Source: Pelargonium tetragonum
Lineage: Eukaryota > Streptophyta > Magnoliopsida > Geraniales > Geraniaceae
Direction: 5' to 3'
Assembly (NCBI GenBank): GCA_036897445.1
Contig: JAYMTL010000008.1
Span: 62,001-126,000 of the forward strand
DNA: 64,000 bases
The notes beneath the pieces are model-generated. The model was not told the DNA's origin. It ran no database searches and was given only the letters and a program-made list of their open reading frames with translations. The translations under genes were made by a program, and so were the position numbers. Of the stretch, positions 1-13,105 are shown piece after piece. The stretch's first letter is position 1, and each line of letters begins with the position of its first letter.

Positions 1-224
1 TATCAAAGAATTTGCAAGATACCTTATTTCTGAACTTTATACTAGTTGAGACAAACTTTGTACGGTAGGGTTACTTAATACGCTCTAGGAGAAAGACTTC
101 AAAAAAACTTCCTATGGAGTAGCTTAACCTTACCTTCAGCCTACTCTTTATCTTGAGGGTACCCTTCTAGAATTCCTGAAGTACTACTTTCTCTATTAGA
201 AACAGAATCTATTATAATTATAAA

Positions 225-240
225 AAAAGGAACTCCTTTT
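225..240. repeat. Mini-hairpin, type example
   Basis: AAAAGGA and TCCTTTT form a perfect 7-bp stem around a 2-nt centre. This purine-arm/pyrimidine-arm layout is the commonest form of the small hairpins in the background DNA. Confidence 0.5.
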
Positions 241-2606
241 ACTTCGAAATCCAGTAATACTAATCCCCAAAAAGCCTTTCTCTGTCAGTATATTATTATT
301 AAAAAAATCCGCCTTGTAAACAAGAAAAAGGGGTTTTTTATTCAGGACAGCCCTTAAAGCACTCTGCTTAGCAGTATAAACCAATATCTTTGAATTACTC
401 CATAGTGAAAAAGCTCCTCCAGCGGATAGTTCATTTTTATCTTTTCCGTGCTTTGCTCAAGTCATTCCTTATTTTAAAAGAAAATTTTTACACAAGGTAC
501 TTAGCCGACGGCCCTCTTATCAAGTTTAGCTCTACAGGATTCTCTGCACAAAAGATTAACCTTTATCAATAAAAATAGAGTTGACTTTGCAATATGCTAA
601 TTAGGTGCTAAAGCACAATAAATAAGGTATATATATATTTTTTTAATAAGACTGTATCATACTAATACCGAGATAGCCCTTTTTAACCTATCCCCTGGGC
701 CATATAGACCGAGAATACCTATAAAAAAGGATAAGTACAAGAGTGTTAGTGCAAAAATTCTGAATTAAAGGTATCCCTTCAAGAAAGAAATATAGATAAT
801 AGTTCAAGTCAAATTCATATTTTCTATATTTTTTAGGTGTTAACGTTAAAGCTAGCAACAGTTGCTACAGGCCGAGTTGACTGGAATCCTTACATGTTGT
901 TTCTTGAAAACTTAGGGAAATAAAGGGTCCTCCTCCCCAATATTCCATGATATAAAAAGAAACCAGCTTTAAAAGGGTTTTTAGTCTACTAGTGAATTTC
1001 TAAGAGCCTTTTTGAATAAATACACAACACCTTCTAAATTTTTTTATAGATGCTAGCCTTAAAAGAGTCTTATTAAAAGTTTCTCAGCAAGCTTAGGAAC
1101 ACTCAGGGAGGAAAAAGAATTTAGGATATTCTAAGGGAGTAGAGAGTGTCCTATAGCTCACTCAAGATTCTCGAGCAGAAGTAATTCATTAGAAAACCTA
1201 TTCTTAATCATGAGTACGAAACTTTCCCTGACTTAGACCTGAATAAGTATACCTAGTCTTGGTATAAGATTCCCTTAGTTCACTAAAAAAAGCTAGATCT
1301 AAAAAATCTTACCGGGAGGAGTCCTCTTTTCTTACCTGCTATATTTAACTCGTGTATCTTGTTGTTATCTCGAAGATCTCAATAGAGCTCTGGTTATACC
1401 TTTTTCTCGTCTCTGCTTCTCCTCGCGGTATAAACTAGGATCCTAAAGACTCTAAACTTCGTAGCTTTCCTGGAAAAGATTCTTACTCTTTTTTATTTTC
1501 CTTAGTTGCAGGGTTAGGGAACCGCGCTAGTAAACTGAACGAAAGCTACACATAGAATTAAAATCCCGCTTTCTCATATTATCATTTTATAAAGTATAAA
1601 GCCAGAAAAGAGTGCTTTAGCTAGAATAGATAAGTATTTGTTTTAGTCTTACATTTGTTTGTTTTTGTACTTTGATTACATTGCCAGTCGTTCTATTATA
1701 GAGGTGCGGAATAAGAAAGTAGACCCAATTCTTCATATCCCTATAATTTAGATTGAACAAAAGGAAGAGCACACTAGCTACTGGACCCTCCCTTTTTCCC
1801 ATACTAGTTATAGTTATTTACCAAGTCCGATAGCTCTTACTTTCTAGAACTTTTCTAGTTGTTTTGAAAGGCGGGTTTAAGGGCATAACAGTAAGAAGTG
1901 GATCACTACCCTATATTATGAAAGAAGCTAAGGTAATGTCAATGACTTTCAAGCTTTCACTTTGACTAGTTAAGTGTACTTGGTTCCAGTCGTATGACAT
2001 ACAACTAAATCCTTATTTCTTAGTCTTTTTTAGAAATTAGAAAGGATTTCTTTAAGGATCCTTGGTATTTTTAAGATTATGGATATGAAAGCAAAGGTAT
2101 TGTAAAAGGGTAAATCTCTGAGTCTGAGAATAACAAAGTAAGTAATAAGATTTTCTTAAAAGAGTACTCTAAAAAGTGTAACTTAAGGAGGATTTCTTTG
2201 CTGTTCATTCCTGTATTCGATAATCTTGTAAAGAATCTAGAGAACTAAAGCTAAGGTAATAAGTTTCCGGTTTTCATTGGGCTAAGTGTTATTGTGTTCC
2301 TTTGTTTCCTATAAGAAATTGGGATAGGATATAAAAGAGAAGCTAAAGCAATTCCTTTGTGGTAAGGGAGTGTTAACTAAAAAAGAAGAAGTGGGGTCTT
2401 CTTATGTTTCTGAGCTAGTTAATAAGCAGTACAGATTCTTTTTACTGTAGAGACTTTGCCGGGTTCAGAGAAGACGCATTTCCTAGCGCGGGGTTCTCCT
2501 AGACATTCAGTATAGAGGTCTCAGCTTCTGAGGAATTCAAATATAATAAGGGAATCCTATAATCTATAATATAAAGTAGCCCAAATTTCTTTTCTCAGAA
2601 AGTTCT

Positions 2607-2627
2607 AGTAAAGGGCTGCCCTTTACT
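2607..2627. repeat. Perfect 10-bp hairpin with 1-nt centre
   Basis: AGTAAAGGGC is followed by a single T and its exact complement GCCCTTTACT. Ten matched pairs make this one of the longest perfect hairpins in the window. The GGGC core and A-rich outer arm match the general form of the mini-hairpin family. Confidence 0.65.
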
Positions 2628-5241
2628 TGATAAGTCTACTTGAATAGGGTAGTTAGGTATAGCTTAGGTAAAAAGAAAATCCTGTTCTAATAAGATCTAC
2701 GGAATAAATAACCTCACAAAACTCGTATAGACTTATTAAATTAATATAGTATAGTAGCGTTTAAAAATAAAGAAATTAAGAATCGTACACGAAACAGGTT
2801 TAAAGTGCTCTATTGGCACGAGTTTCCTTTTTGCTATTCTACTAAATTCTACTTACAAGTATTTGTATTAATGAATTTATGATATCTGGGAGATACCTGT
2901 GTTTTTAAAAACTCAAAGAGGCTCTTGGTTCTATGCTTGTTATAATTGCTGTGTGTAAAACTAGAAAATTTTTGCAATTTATAGTTACTTAGATCCGGCT
3001 CGCTTAAGTCAGATATTTTTAACAGGAATGCCTTGAGGTATAGTATTATAACGAAGGGACTCCTAATCTAGATAATCTAGAATAAAACGCAAGGTCTAAT
3101 AAAATACCTACCCAATTGTTGTATGGCTACTTTCGATATAAATATAGAGACTTTAGGACCTCTAATAGAAGATATATTTATAGAATACCTTTATTATTTA
3201 TATAAATTCTATACCCTTTATTTATTAAATTTCTAAGAGATAAATCCCGCTCAGTCAGTGCCTAAAAATTACGTTTCACTTTGTTGTTTAACCTGTTATT
3301 GGCAGAGAAAGCCCCTACAAAAATTTTCGCCCCGTAATATGAAATGAATTTGGGCTTTAATTTAACTAGAAGTCTCCTGTATTCACTAGGATTGTCGGAG
3401 GCAAACGGCTTAAATTGTGAGTATAATACTACAAGGCTGGGAATACCCCGTTTTTTTAAGGCGAGTTCCTATCATGGAAATACCTGGAAAACCTCTCTCT
3501 TAGTTTTGTTCCTTACGTTATAAAAATTTAGAGCTCCTTTATTTGGTAAGAAAACAAGAATAACCCGGGTATAATTACTTCCCTGTTTTTACTATCTTAA
3601 ATTTACTAAAGGGAAGCCGGGGACTCTTCCTTGGGTTATATAAAACCGGCTTTTACCTTTCTCGAACCTAAAATTCTTTTGTCTTCTAAAAACCTATATA
3701 GGCAGTTACTTGAATATACACCCATGCACTATATCTCCACCAGCTATTGACTTACTTCTTTCTTCTTTGTTTTACTTACCTGGCCTAGACTTCTTTCTTG
3801 ACTTAGCAGTAGCAAAGGGAGTAGGGGTGTATTATAACTTTCTCACTAATATTAACTATAACATTAGATCGATCCATATAAACCTGCTTATATAAGCGTA
3901 AATCTCGGGTATACACAGGAAGCTGCTAGTCTAACTAACATAGGTATAACATCTGAGGAGCTCTTGAGTCAATGACTAGGAACCTACTCATGAACTTAAC
4001 CACCCTTTTTTTAGTCTTTACGTAGTGTATAAGGTAGATTCAGACACAGTTCATTTTTATAATAGTAAGACACTGCAAGCAAGTTGAAAAGCAAAACCTA
4101 GTAAACATAGACACTTAAAAATGGAAGAGTTTCCTTGGTTTGAATTTTTCTTCGAAGTTTTTGGAATGCCTTTAACTGAGAATCGCTTTGTTCTGCCAGT
4201 TTCTAGTATACTTGAAATGGAGCTCCTGTACTTAATCTCTATATTGTGTACTATATTCTTTTATTATTTTACTAACATTTGAAGTCAAAGTTGACCCTAC
4301 TTTTTGCAGTAGATTTACCTAACACCTAATAAGGGAGTGATAGTGAATTCTGCACTAAAATTTACACATAAAAAAGAAAGAGTGTGATTTTCATTTCTAT
4401 CTGAAAATTTGTCAAGAGTGAGGATACTCAAATTCTGGGGTCTGTAGGAGAATACCAAGTGTCTCGAAACCGGAACGGGCCATCTAATTTCTTCGGAATC
4501 CTGGGTTTCATAGGTCTGGGGAAATGGATTGACTAGGTAGGTCATTTTTGAAAAGTACTAACATTTTTATTTAATGAATAGAAATTACTATATATTTAGA
4601 CTTTTTTGCGACTTTTGAAACTTATACCCGTGGGGGCAGTTCCGTTATGAGAGCGCTCAAAGGGTAAGCACTTCCTTAATTATAGTACTTGTTAAGAGGG
4701 TTTTAGTTAAGTTTAGACTTTACTGACCAGATTCAAGATAAACGCAAACGCAATAGATACAGTATAGGTGGGTCTGGGACATTTCTTACACACGATTCTT
4801 GCCTATTTATAAGTTTATAAGTTCTGAATTAAAGGACTTTTCCTTTTTTCATAAGGATAAAGATTTTTCGGGTTTTACTTAAGGTTATGTTTTAGCAAGC
4901 AAATATTTTCTTAATTTACATAGGGCGTACTCCAACAGGTGTTTTGAAGATGCTTTTTTAATCGAGGAAGGGGATTTAACTAAGAGCTATCACTAAGAAA
5001 TAAGTTTTTTTATTAGAACTACTAGTTTTAAGGATACCTCTAAGAAAATCACTCAACTCTTTAGGAAATCTTGGGTCTTAGGCCTATGAAGGGATAGCAT
5101 ATTTAAGGTATCTGACATTATGAAAATACAAATTTACAGGAAAATCCTATCATAAATTATTGAGGGCCTTTTGTAGCCTTATTAAGGATGCGTTTTGTGA
5201 AGTTTAACCCAATTTATATAGCATTCGTGACCCAGCATTAA

Positions 5242-5255
5242 CCGGGAATTCCCGG
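5242..5255. repeat. Perfect 14-bp palindrome
   Basis: CCGGGAATTCCCGG is a perfect palindrome, unusually G/C-rich for this sequence. It is flanked by TTAA words on both sides. It fits the mini-hairpin family, with a GGGAATTCCC core. Confidence 0.6.
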
Positions 5256-6668
5256 AATTAAAGCGTAAGCTAAATCAAGGTTTTTAACGTCAAAAATTTT
5301 ATTTTATAGAGGGGACCCCCTAAAAGGAAAGCCTATGACTAAGCCGTAGATATTATGAATATAGTTAAGAAAAACTCAAATTTCTTATTTAAGACTAAGG
5401 AACCTTTTTTTACTAGTAAGTAACCTACTCGAGTTGCGAAGGTACAAGAACCTACCGTGTCGAGATTTCCAATTATCCTAGTATAAAGGTATAATAAGGG
5501 CTTAATACTTAATAATATAAATATAGGAGCTTTACTTCTTTTGTTAGTCCTTGAACTTTTGAGGTTGGCCTACAGAATTGTTGGAGAATTTCCAGAGCAT
5601 CCTTATTAAGTTATTAAGGAACGCACATTAGTTGAAGTCTTAGAAACTCAATTTTGAGCTTTTTCTTGGTGAAAAGTACTTGTATACATAAGACTCAGTC
5701 AAAGGTTTCGTTGCAAGGAACCCCCACTTCGTATAAAGAAAAAAGACATAAATTAGACTTTATTCTAAAAAGCGGAAGAATTCCTTGCAAAATAAAGCTC
5801 CAATTAGAAATAAAAGGTCACCAATCTAGATTTTGTAAAATAAGATAAAAAAGAAGTTTCTGGTAAGATTTTTCTAATCAAAAATAGCTAAAAAGCTTCT
5901 TTTATTAGTATATTGTACTTGCTACAAAGTTTAAGCAGTTACAGGAACAAACAAGGGTACTAAGAACTTCTTAGGATCCGTAGGCTCAGACCCAGGAAAG
6001 ACTCAAGCATATTAAGCATGTTGAAGTGCATACTAAAAAGGGGCTCTTCTTACTTTTAGTTATACACGGGCGCGCCCTTAGCATTAATATGGACCAAAAT
6101 TAGCTACTCTATAGTAAAGCAAGGATCTTCTTCCATAGGCGCACCAAATTTCGAAATACCTTTACTTTTGCTTTATCCTTTCTTACAAACTTCTAAATTT
6201 TAGTAAAAGCTGAAGAATCAAGTCTACCCACGGGGCTTTTTTAGTTCTATTTATCTGCGTGGTTTTTTCATAACACTCACAAAAATCACTAAGGGTTCTA
6301 AGCCCATTTTAATAACTTATATCTAGAGTCAAAAGTCCGTCTAATGTACGGATCATTTCGAGAATTTACTTCCGTTTTCTTTTATAAAGTAGTTTCTGAA
6401 ACTTCATTATTACCAAAGCTTTGTGCTTAACTTAAAAAACCTGGGAGGTATATAAAGTTGGGATTTAAGCTGTCTGAAATGCAAATAGGGCCTTTTATAA
6501 GAATAGCTTTTTTGTCAATACAATCCCTGGTTTTTAATTTAGTACATCTTTGGTATTAGCAGTATTCCAGATAAGAGTCCTACTAAAAAAGGAACAATTA
6601 CCTTAAATATATCCTGAAGCATTAAGCGCTATCAAAGTATATCTATTGAGGGCTACTTATAAACCGTA

Positions 6669-6696
6669 AAAAAGGAGTCTCTATTCTCTCCTTTTT
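6669..6696. repeat. 9-bp hairpin with 10-nt loop
   Basis: AAAAAGGAG (6669-6677) pairs exactly with CTCCTTTTT (6688-6696) around a pyrimidine-rich loop. It could act as a transcript end or processing signal, but there is no adjacent gene to support that. Confidence 0.5.
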
Positions 6697-7037
6697 ATAA
6701 GGTAAACCCAGGTAAATAGAGGGTCCCGTCAAAGCTTTTTCCTACGCAGGATTTCTATTTTCTTTTAATTTGTACAATTTAATTCCGTTAAGAAGCTTTT
6801 AGAGGAGGTAAGCCTAGTAAAGTTTAAGAAGGATCACTACAGAAAAGATACTTAATTTGCGGAATAAGAGGTCGGCAAATATTGAATAAAGCAACAAGTA
6901 CACGACTTAATTAATGCATTACATTTCCTAGATTTTGTTCTAATTTATTACAACAAAGTAAGAGCTACAAGGGTAATATAGGGAATTTCTTAACTATAAG
7001 GTATACAAAAGATTAGTGAAAAATTTCAGGGAAACTT

Positions 7038-7067
7038 TAGACCCATTATCTATAGACCCATTATCTA
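7038..7067 (+). repeat. Tandem duplication, 2 x 15 bp
   Basis: TAGACCCATTATCTA is present twice, back to back and identical. It is probably a recent slippage or repair duplication. Confidence 0.85.
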
Positions 7068-8649
7068 TTTATTCTATAACATTTGAACTCACGTACGCAC
7101 TCCTTTTGCGATTAATATTTATCCACGCGACAAGGGGAAGTCTGAGAAGTATATCAAACGTAACCTTTTTTTCTTTTTGATAAGTAGACACAACTCTTAT
7201 GCTTAGTTTAAGACTCTGCCCCTATATAATTGAGGGATTCCTGCCACAATTTGTTAAACACGAGACTTTTGTACAGACTTCTATCTAAGCGATTTCCTTT
7301 CTTATAAATTGCCTATGACAAAGCTAAAGTTGTATTACACACAATAAGGTTCTATACTACTCTCTGGGTTCTCAACCCTTTTATGAGTTCCTAGCACGCT
7401 TTGAAGAAGAAACTTTAACATCTAGTCAAACATAAGCTAGTCCCTTAACCTTAAAGTTAGGGTATTAATCCTTTCTAGTCTCGTAGAAAAACTAATGTAA
7501 CATGGAGTTTTCTAATAAAACGGGAAACAGCGCGATACATAAAAACCCTTTTTATCCTTTTATCCTAAGTACTATTTCCATCGAGTAAAACACTCTAGAA
7601 TTCTAAGGGTGCAACAGATATAACTAAAAAGATTTTGTAGCAAGCAACCCTTTACGAGGGACTTTGACCTTATTTGTAGGCTTATGTCGTGGGTTTCAAA
7701 TGCCTCTTAACTACGAGCCCTTAGTCTTTAAGTTAAGTACTAGATGCTTAAATGTCGAAAGCGTTAACCAAGGAAGTTTATAGTAATAGAGTTTCATTTA
7801 CAACTATACATACTGGGCTTTTTCGATTAAAACACTAAAGGAGTGCTCGTGAAATAAACGTACACAAGAGGTCTATATATAATCTTTGTTTATGAAAAGG
7901 GGTCTTAAAAGAAGTTTCTTGAAATTACTAACAAGCAAATAAAAGCTTCTTCCGTTTAAATGAAGCCCTTAGCGGATTTTTTTTTATTGGTTTAGCTGCA
8001 AGATTAAAGCTCGATTGGGATAAAGCAGTAGTTCGTCAACGGGAATCCTTTTGGTTCGAAGAGGGGTATTTAGACAATAAGGTTAGCTCTCAGCTAGAAG
8101 GGTCTAAAAAGCACAAATTACTAAAAAGAGACCCTTACTTTGCTTAGAATTTTTCCTTTTGAAGCTTTACTACTCAGTATATTTCATTTCGTAGTATACG
8201 CAGACTCCCTACTTAAAGCGCCTAAGCCTAAGCTAAAAGTTAAGGGCTTCTTTTATCTTTACTACATGCTTATAAAAATTCGTTATCCAAAAGCGGCTGC
8301 CTATCAAGCAAGATCAACTCTTTATTATGTTATAAATTTGACTGGGTTAACTCCCCAAGAATCTGATTAGTTGTTTTTCATGTACTAAACTTAAAAAGGG
8401 TTTCTTGAGTACCTCTCAAAGCAACTGGACCCAGTTAAAAGTAATGGAAAAGCTTACAAGAGCCTCTTTTACAGCAAAGGGAAAGATTTTCTTATAAATC
8501 GATTTTGGGAAAAAGACTGCTTACTTGATTATCCCCAAACTTTCTATCCCTTAAAAAGGCTGAGGATAACCTTTTGTAAAACCCAAATTCTATTTTTTTA
8601 CAGATTAGAAGAAAGATAGTTTAGACTTTATACTTTTATTTCAGGTCTT

Positions 8650-9180
8650 TTAAGGTTTAGCTTTAATAACTAGGACTTATTGTACTAGTAGGAGTCTTAT
8701 TCTTGTTGTAATTAGGGATTCTATTACCTATACTTAGAGTATGTAGTAAGCGATATAGTATAGATAAGTAATAAAGTGTACTAAGTATCGTCTTATTAGT
8801 TGTTCTAGTCTTTCTTAATTGCATTACCTCTTTTGCTCTGTAGTTACTTATGAGGGTAGAACTTTGTATGTAGAGTATAGAGAAGGTTACTGTTACTAGT
8901 AATTGTAGATATACTGACTTGCACACTAGAAGACACACCAACTTCTTATTCTTATGACTTACTTCTTAACTTGTTTGTTCTTCTGTATCTTCATAGTCTT
9001 TGTATTTGTACTACTTTTCAGAACTGTCTGCTTCTTTATAGTTAGAGTTATAACCCCCCCCTTCTGATCTTAGTAGTTAGTAGCAAGAGAGGCAGGGCTC
9101 TTAAGGGAGATCTATTCCCTGTAATGCATAACGTCTAGAGTAGCTGTATTTTTTATTAGTATTACTTTTTAATCTTAATT
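8650..9180 (+). other. G/T-rich island A, no gene recognised
   Basis: The composition changes sharply here. The plus strand is rich in TAG, GTA and TTG words, poor in CpA, and has almost none of the G/C mini-hairpins of the flanks. It contains TTAGTTGTTCTAG near 8797 and TGACTTACTTCTT at 8955-8967, both of which recur in other islands, and a C7 run near 9054-9060. A 92-codon minus-strand frame (8663-8941) is compatible with chance and resembles nothing I know. The island may be a decayed insertion. Confidence 0.5.
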
Positions 9181-12100
9181 GTTAGTTTAAAAAGAATATT
9201 TTTGTAGTATAGTAAAGGAAGCCTTCTGCCTGGCAGGGTTTCTCTTTAGAGTCCTTCTCTAAAGTAAGCAAATAGAAAAATGATATAATAGAAATGGGCG
9301 AGAAAAGAGGTAAAACGTACAAACAACTTAAAAAGAAGCTTTTTGGCACCTAAACAGCATATAAAGTAAATTTGACATTTTAGATAGTCACTTAGGTCTT
9401 ATTTGATTTCATCTAGCTTCCGTTTTCTTAGCTTTTATTGGAAAGTCTTTAATTAAATAAGAAGTTGTTTTTGTCTAGTTTAATTAAAAAAAGGGGGGTG
9501 CTTAATTTAATATATGTAAAGTGTGTTTTCCTACTCTAATTGCCTTTCCGGATCTTCCTTTTCTCAGAGAGAATTTAAGTGTTAATCCGAAGTGTGATAA
9601 ATCTATAATAGCGAGAGGATTGAAAAAAAAAGAATACAAAAACAAGTTTTGCAAGATTGGGGGCATTTTCCTAGCTAGTTAAAAGGGAATCCTTGGGATA
9701 TAAAGGCAGGGGTAAGGGTAATAGATGTCCTGGGCTCTCCTTTTTACAAGTCTGGTGAAGATTGAAGATACTCCTAAAAGCTATAGGAGTCCTTTATTCT
9801 TTCTATTTGAGAGGCGTAGAAGTATAATAAATGACTATCAAGACTAAGCGGATATAAAAACCCTGCTTTAAAGTAATCCCCGCTTTCGAGTGAGCAAGCT
9901 TAGGGATGTAAACTCTGACACTGTTCTAGTGGATCTAGACTCGTCGTCTCCTTAGCCCTTTAAAAGTGTTTCATTTCTAGGATTCGGCCTCTCTTTAACT
10001 TAAGCTTTGGCTATATTATTAAGAGTTTCTCCAGCAGGATCAGGTTTATCATTTGGCGAAGAGAGCTTATAGAACTTTTCGTAAGAATCTCTATTCCCGG
10101 GATTTTTAGCCCCTTTATGCTAGGCGGGATTCCCTTGACGGCTGACTCAGTATAGCACTTTTAAGAGAAAGCTCCGCTCGGCTCAATTTATATATTAAGA
10201 ATAAGAAACCCAATTAAGGCTAATACTTGCAAATTTCCCCCGGGACTTTATGAAAGTCCATAAAGGCAGTAAGAAACAGGATCCAGTAAATACTAGAATC
10301 TAGGCTCCCCTTTTAGTTAGTTTAAGGTTCATAGTTTTCAACCAGGGTAAACCTTCAAACGTTTCCTAAAGGGCCCGTTAAGAGCTCACAAGAAGATTGC
10401 ACGTGTAATAAAAAAAGAAACGGACTTTGTGTAGTATTTTCAAATTCCAAGCAATTCTATTTATAAAGCAGAAAACTTTAAGCTTTTGTACTTTCTTTTT
10501 TTTATTTACAACAGGTTTTAGTTCACTTTATAAAACTTTTCATTTCTAGTAAAAACTTCTTAACTTCTAATCTCTTTATGAATAAGAACTCCCTTATATT
10601 CCTTATAAGGGGAATACCAGTAGCTCCATTGCAATACTTTCACTTTCTTCTTACTTAGGTTTTATTTCTCGTGAAGTTTATTTCTTTCTAAACCTCTATT
10701 TGCTATTTGACTGAAGAATACAAGATTTTGGCTAGTCAAGACGAATCTAGTGTAGGGGATGTAGTGAGTCAAAAAAGCCAATAGCTGAACCCTTTTATAG
10801 TTGTAATTCTCAGGACTTTGTTTAACTCGGACAGTCCATAAACCTGTCAATAGCTCCTAGTCATTTTGACCAGGAGTCCTATAGGATAGGAAGAGTGCAC
10901 TGGCTTATACGTTTCTAGAAGCAGTTGCAGTGATAAAAAGGCATTTACAACAAGCATAGTGCAAGGGCGCCTATATTTCAAAAGGAGTTATCTAGAAAGA
11001 TTTCGAGCTTTCCTTTATTACGTACGAGGAAGCCCTTGTTTAATCCCGGTTGAGAAATTAGAAAAGATTTTTCTTGGCAATTTTTTTGGTCCTTGCTTAT
11101 TAATTATTTTGGCAGAAAGTAAGAAACTTTCTTTTATCTAAGGGATATGCCGGCAATACTCTCAGAATCCTTTGATTTGAACCCTTTAATTCTAATTATT
11201 TGAAACACCCGTTTATCAGATACTGTAATAATTGAAGAGTCGTTTTTGTACTTTTTATAGCTTATACTAAACTCCATTCTTATTACTATATAACTCTTAT
11301 ATTAGGAATCTCTTAACCCGGCACGTAGTCCTCTTCGGCAGTAGAAAATCATATAAAAATCCTTTCATTAGTAGGTAGTTAGAACTCGACTTATACTTTG
11401 TTCATAAGCGTCCCGGTAGAGCATAATATTTTATACGCAGTATACTCTAACCAATTAAAAAGGGGCTGGTACTTTCCCGGAATGTCAGGTGCAAGCCAGG
11501 CTCGTAAGTCATTTCTTTTTTTCATCGTTAAAAGCAAGCGCTAGAAAGGTTCCCTAATTATATCTACTATAGCTACACCGGGCTGCCCTGCCAAGTCTCG
11601 ATTAAATCTAAAAACTTTACTAAGGGTATTTCTAGGGGTTTCTGTATTTATTTCTGCTTACCTTAGACTGAGAAATTTCCGCAAGGAATATTTCTTTATA
11701 GCACTTTATTAATTATAAAAGGATATCCATAAAATTTATAACTTTGAAGTCTAGATTTTTTCATAATTAAACTACCCACTCTAATGAGGTTACGAATTGA
11801 CATATAGTAAAAGGCCCTTGCAGGACAGTTATATTATCAAACTAACTAAAATCTAAAAAGTGAAACTTACTCACTAAGGAGTCCCTTACCTTAATATATA
11901 TATATGTATTCTTTCTTACTAAATATAGATATTGAGTTGACAACAAGGTTCTTACTCTTGATATGCTGAACTGTTCCTAATCGTTCTATAAGGTATGAAG
12001 GTCGAAATCAAAAATATCCCGGATAAGTTAGAGTTCCCAGAAGAAAAAGGGTTCGTGGGCCTTTGGTGACTCTTGTTTTTATAATAAATTTCGTGAATTT

Positions 12101-13035
12101 GAATTAAAAAGAAATATCATGCCCTCAAAAAGAAGTCCCTACTTTGTTTGTTCTAAGAAGCTTGCCTTTAATTTAAGTAGTATTATATAAAAGAAAATTT
12201 TTAATATTAATAAAAAGCAGTACTATTCGTGAGTTACCTATACTATTTATTTTATTAGATGTAAACAATCGATTCATACTCTCTTGCTTGTGCGAGTTTA
12301 TAACACCCTTTCTTTTTAAGTAAATCAGAAGGTTATCCTTATTCAAAAGCCCACCCATGTGTTTATCTGTGCTTATTGCAGCCTGTAAATGGAATATGGA
12401 AATAATCCTTGAAAATACGACTTAGCACTTATCAGTGTCGTGTTAGACTAATAAGGTTCCAAACTACGGAAGCTTCTTGTGTTAAAAGAGCGAGATATTT
12501 AGGAGAATTTTCACTTTTTATTACTAAAAGTTACATGGGTCTACTAAACCCTTGTTATCAACACGATGGTATTACTCCGACCCTCGCAGCCCAGGATTTC
12601 CTATAAAAGGCTCCGTAAACCGAGTGTGCGTATACTCCCTAGACTTTGTTAGTGCAATTACTACTGGAGAGAAGTCCGCAATATCAGAATTTGTAATTTA
12701 TCCCTTCTAATAAAATAATTCTATTAGCGTTTTCCTAATTACCTAATTAATATAGATAGGAGAATTTTCCTTTAGTCAATCAAAACTTTTGAGTCTTATG
12801 CGCCCCGTAAGAGCACTCCTCGTTCACCTTTCCATCCCTCAAGCTATAGTTCCAAGCTGTTCGTAATAAAGGGGCTCCTTGTTATCCCATATATCTGTTC
12901 TTACCTATACTTATACCTCTGAGTGTCCGATAGTCTTGAGTCTTAGTTAGTTTCTTATTTTCTTATGTGTTCCCTAGTAGTGTTCGTTGTAGTTAATTCC
13001 CGTAAGTAGTTTAGTAGTAAAGTGAGCGGTTTTTT

Positions 13036-13105
13036 ATGGAGTATATCCGAGTGGTAAAGCATATGTTCATAGGGCCCGCATGCAAGAGTTCAAATAAGTG
13101 TTGAT
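13036..13105 (+). tRNA. tRNA-like fragment with GGGCCC inside
   Basis: The D-arm-like ATCCGAGTGGTAAAGC is followed by GTTCATA, which would fit a CAU anticodon with T33. The G/C word GGGCCC (13072-13077) comes next, then GCATGC, and then a T-loop-like GAGTTCAAAT. Removing GGGCCC would bring pairing arms closer, but stems are weak. It is listed because the D-, anticodon- and T-like parts occur in order. Confidence 0.18.

Larger units (their letters stand above)
1..8640. other. Gene-free background with G/C mini-hairpins
   Basis: No frame here stands out from chance and I see no RNA gene. The stretch is AT-rich and full of TAA and TAG. It is dotted with short G/C-cored motifs, many palindromic. 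Examples are AAAAGGA-AC-TCCTTTT at 225-240, GAGGA-G-TCCTC at 1316-1326, AAGGATCCTT at 2054-2063 and GGGCGCGCCC at 6068-6077. Larger ones are listed separately. An exact tandem pair of a 15-mer sits at 7038-7067. A word shared with the islands (TGACTTACTTCTT) occurs at 3748-3760. Confidence 0.6.

Noticed and set aside
8663-8941. Longest open frame, 92 codons on the minus strand
   Set aside because: At this base composition I expect several frames this long by chance. No motif or family resemblance, and its residues simply follow the G/T-rich island composition.
628-11910. Short TATATA runs (about 628 and 11898) as promoters or origins
   Set aside because: Such runs are expected in AT-rich DNA and no gene or skew change is attached to them.
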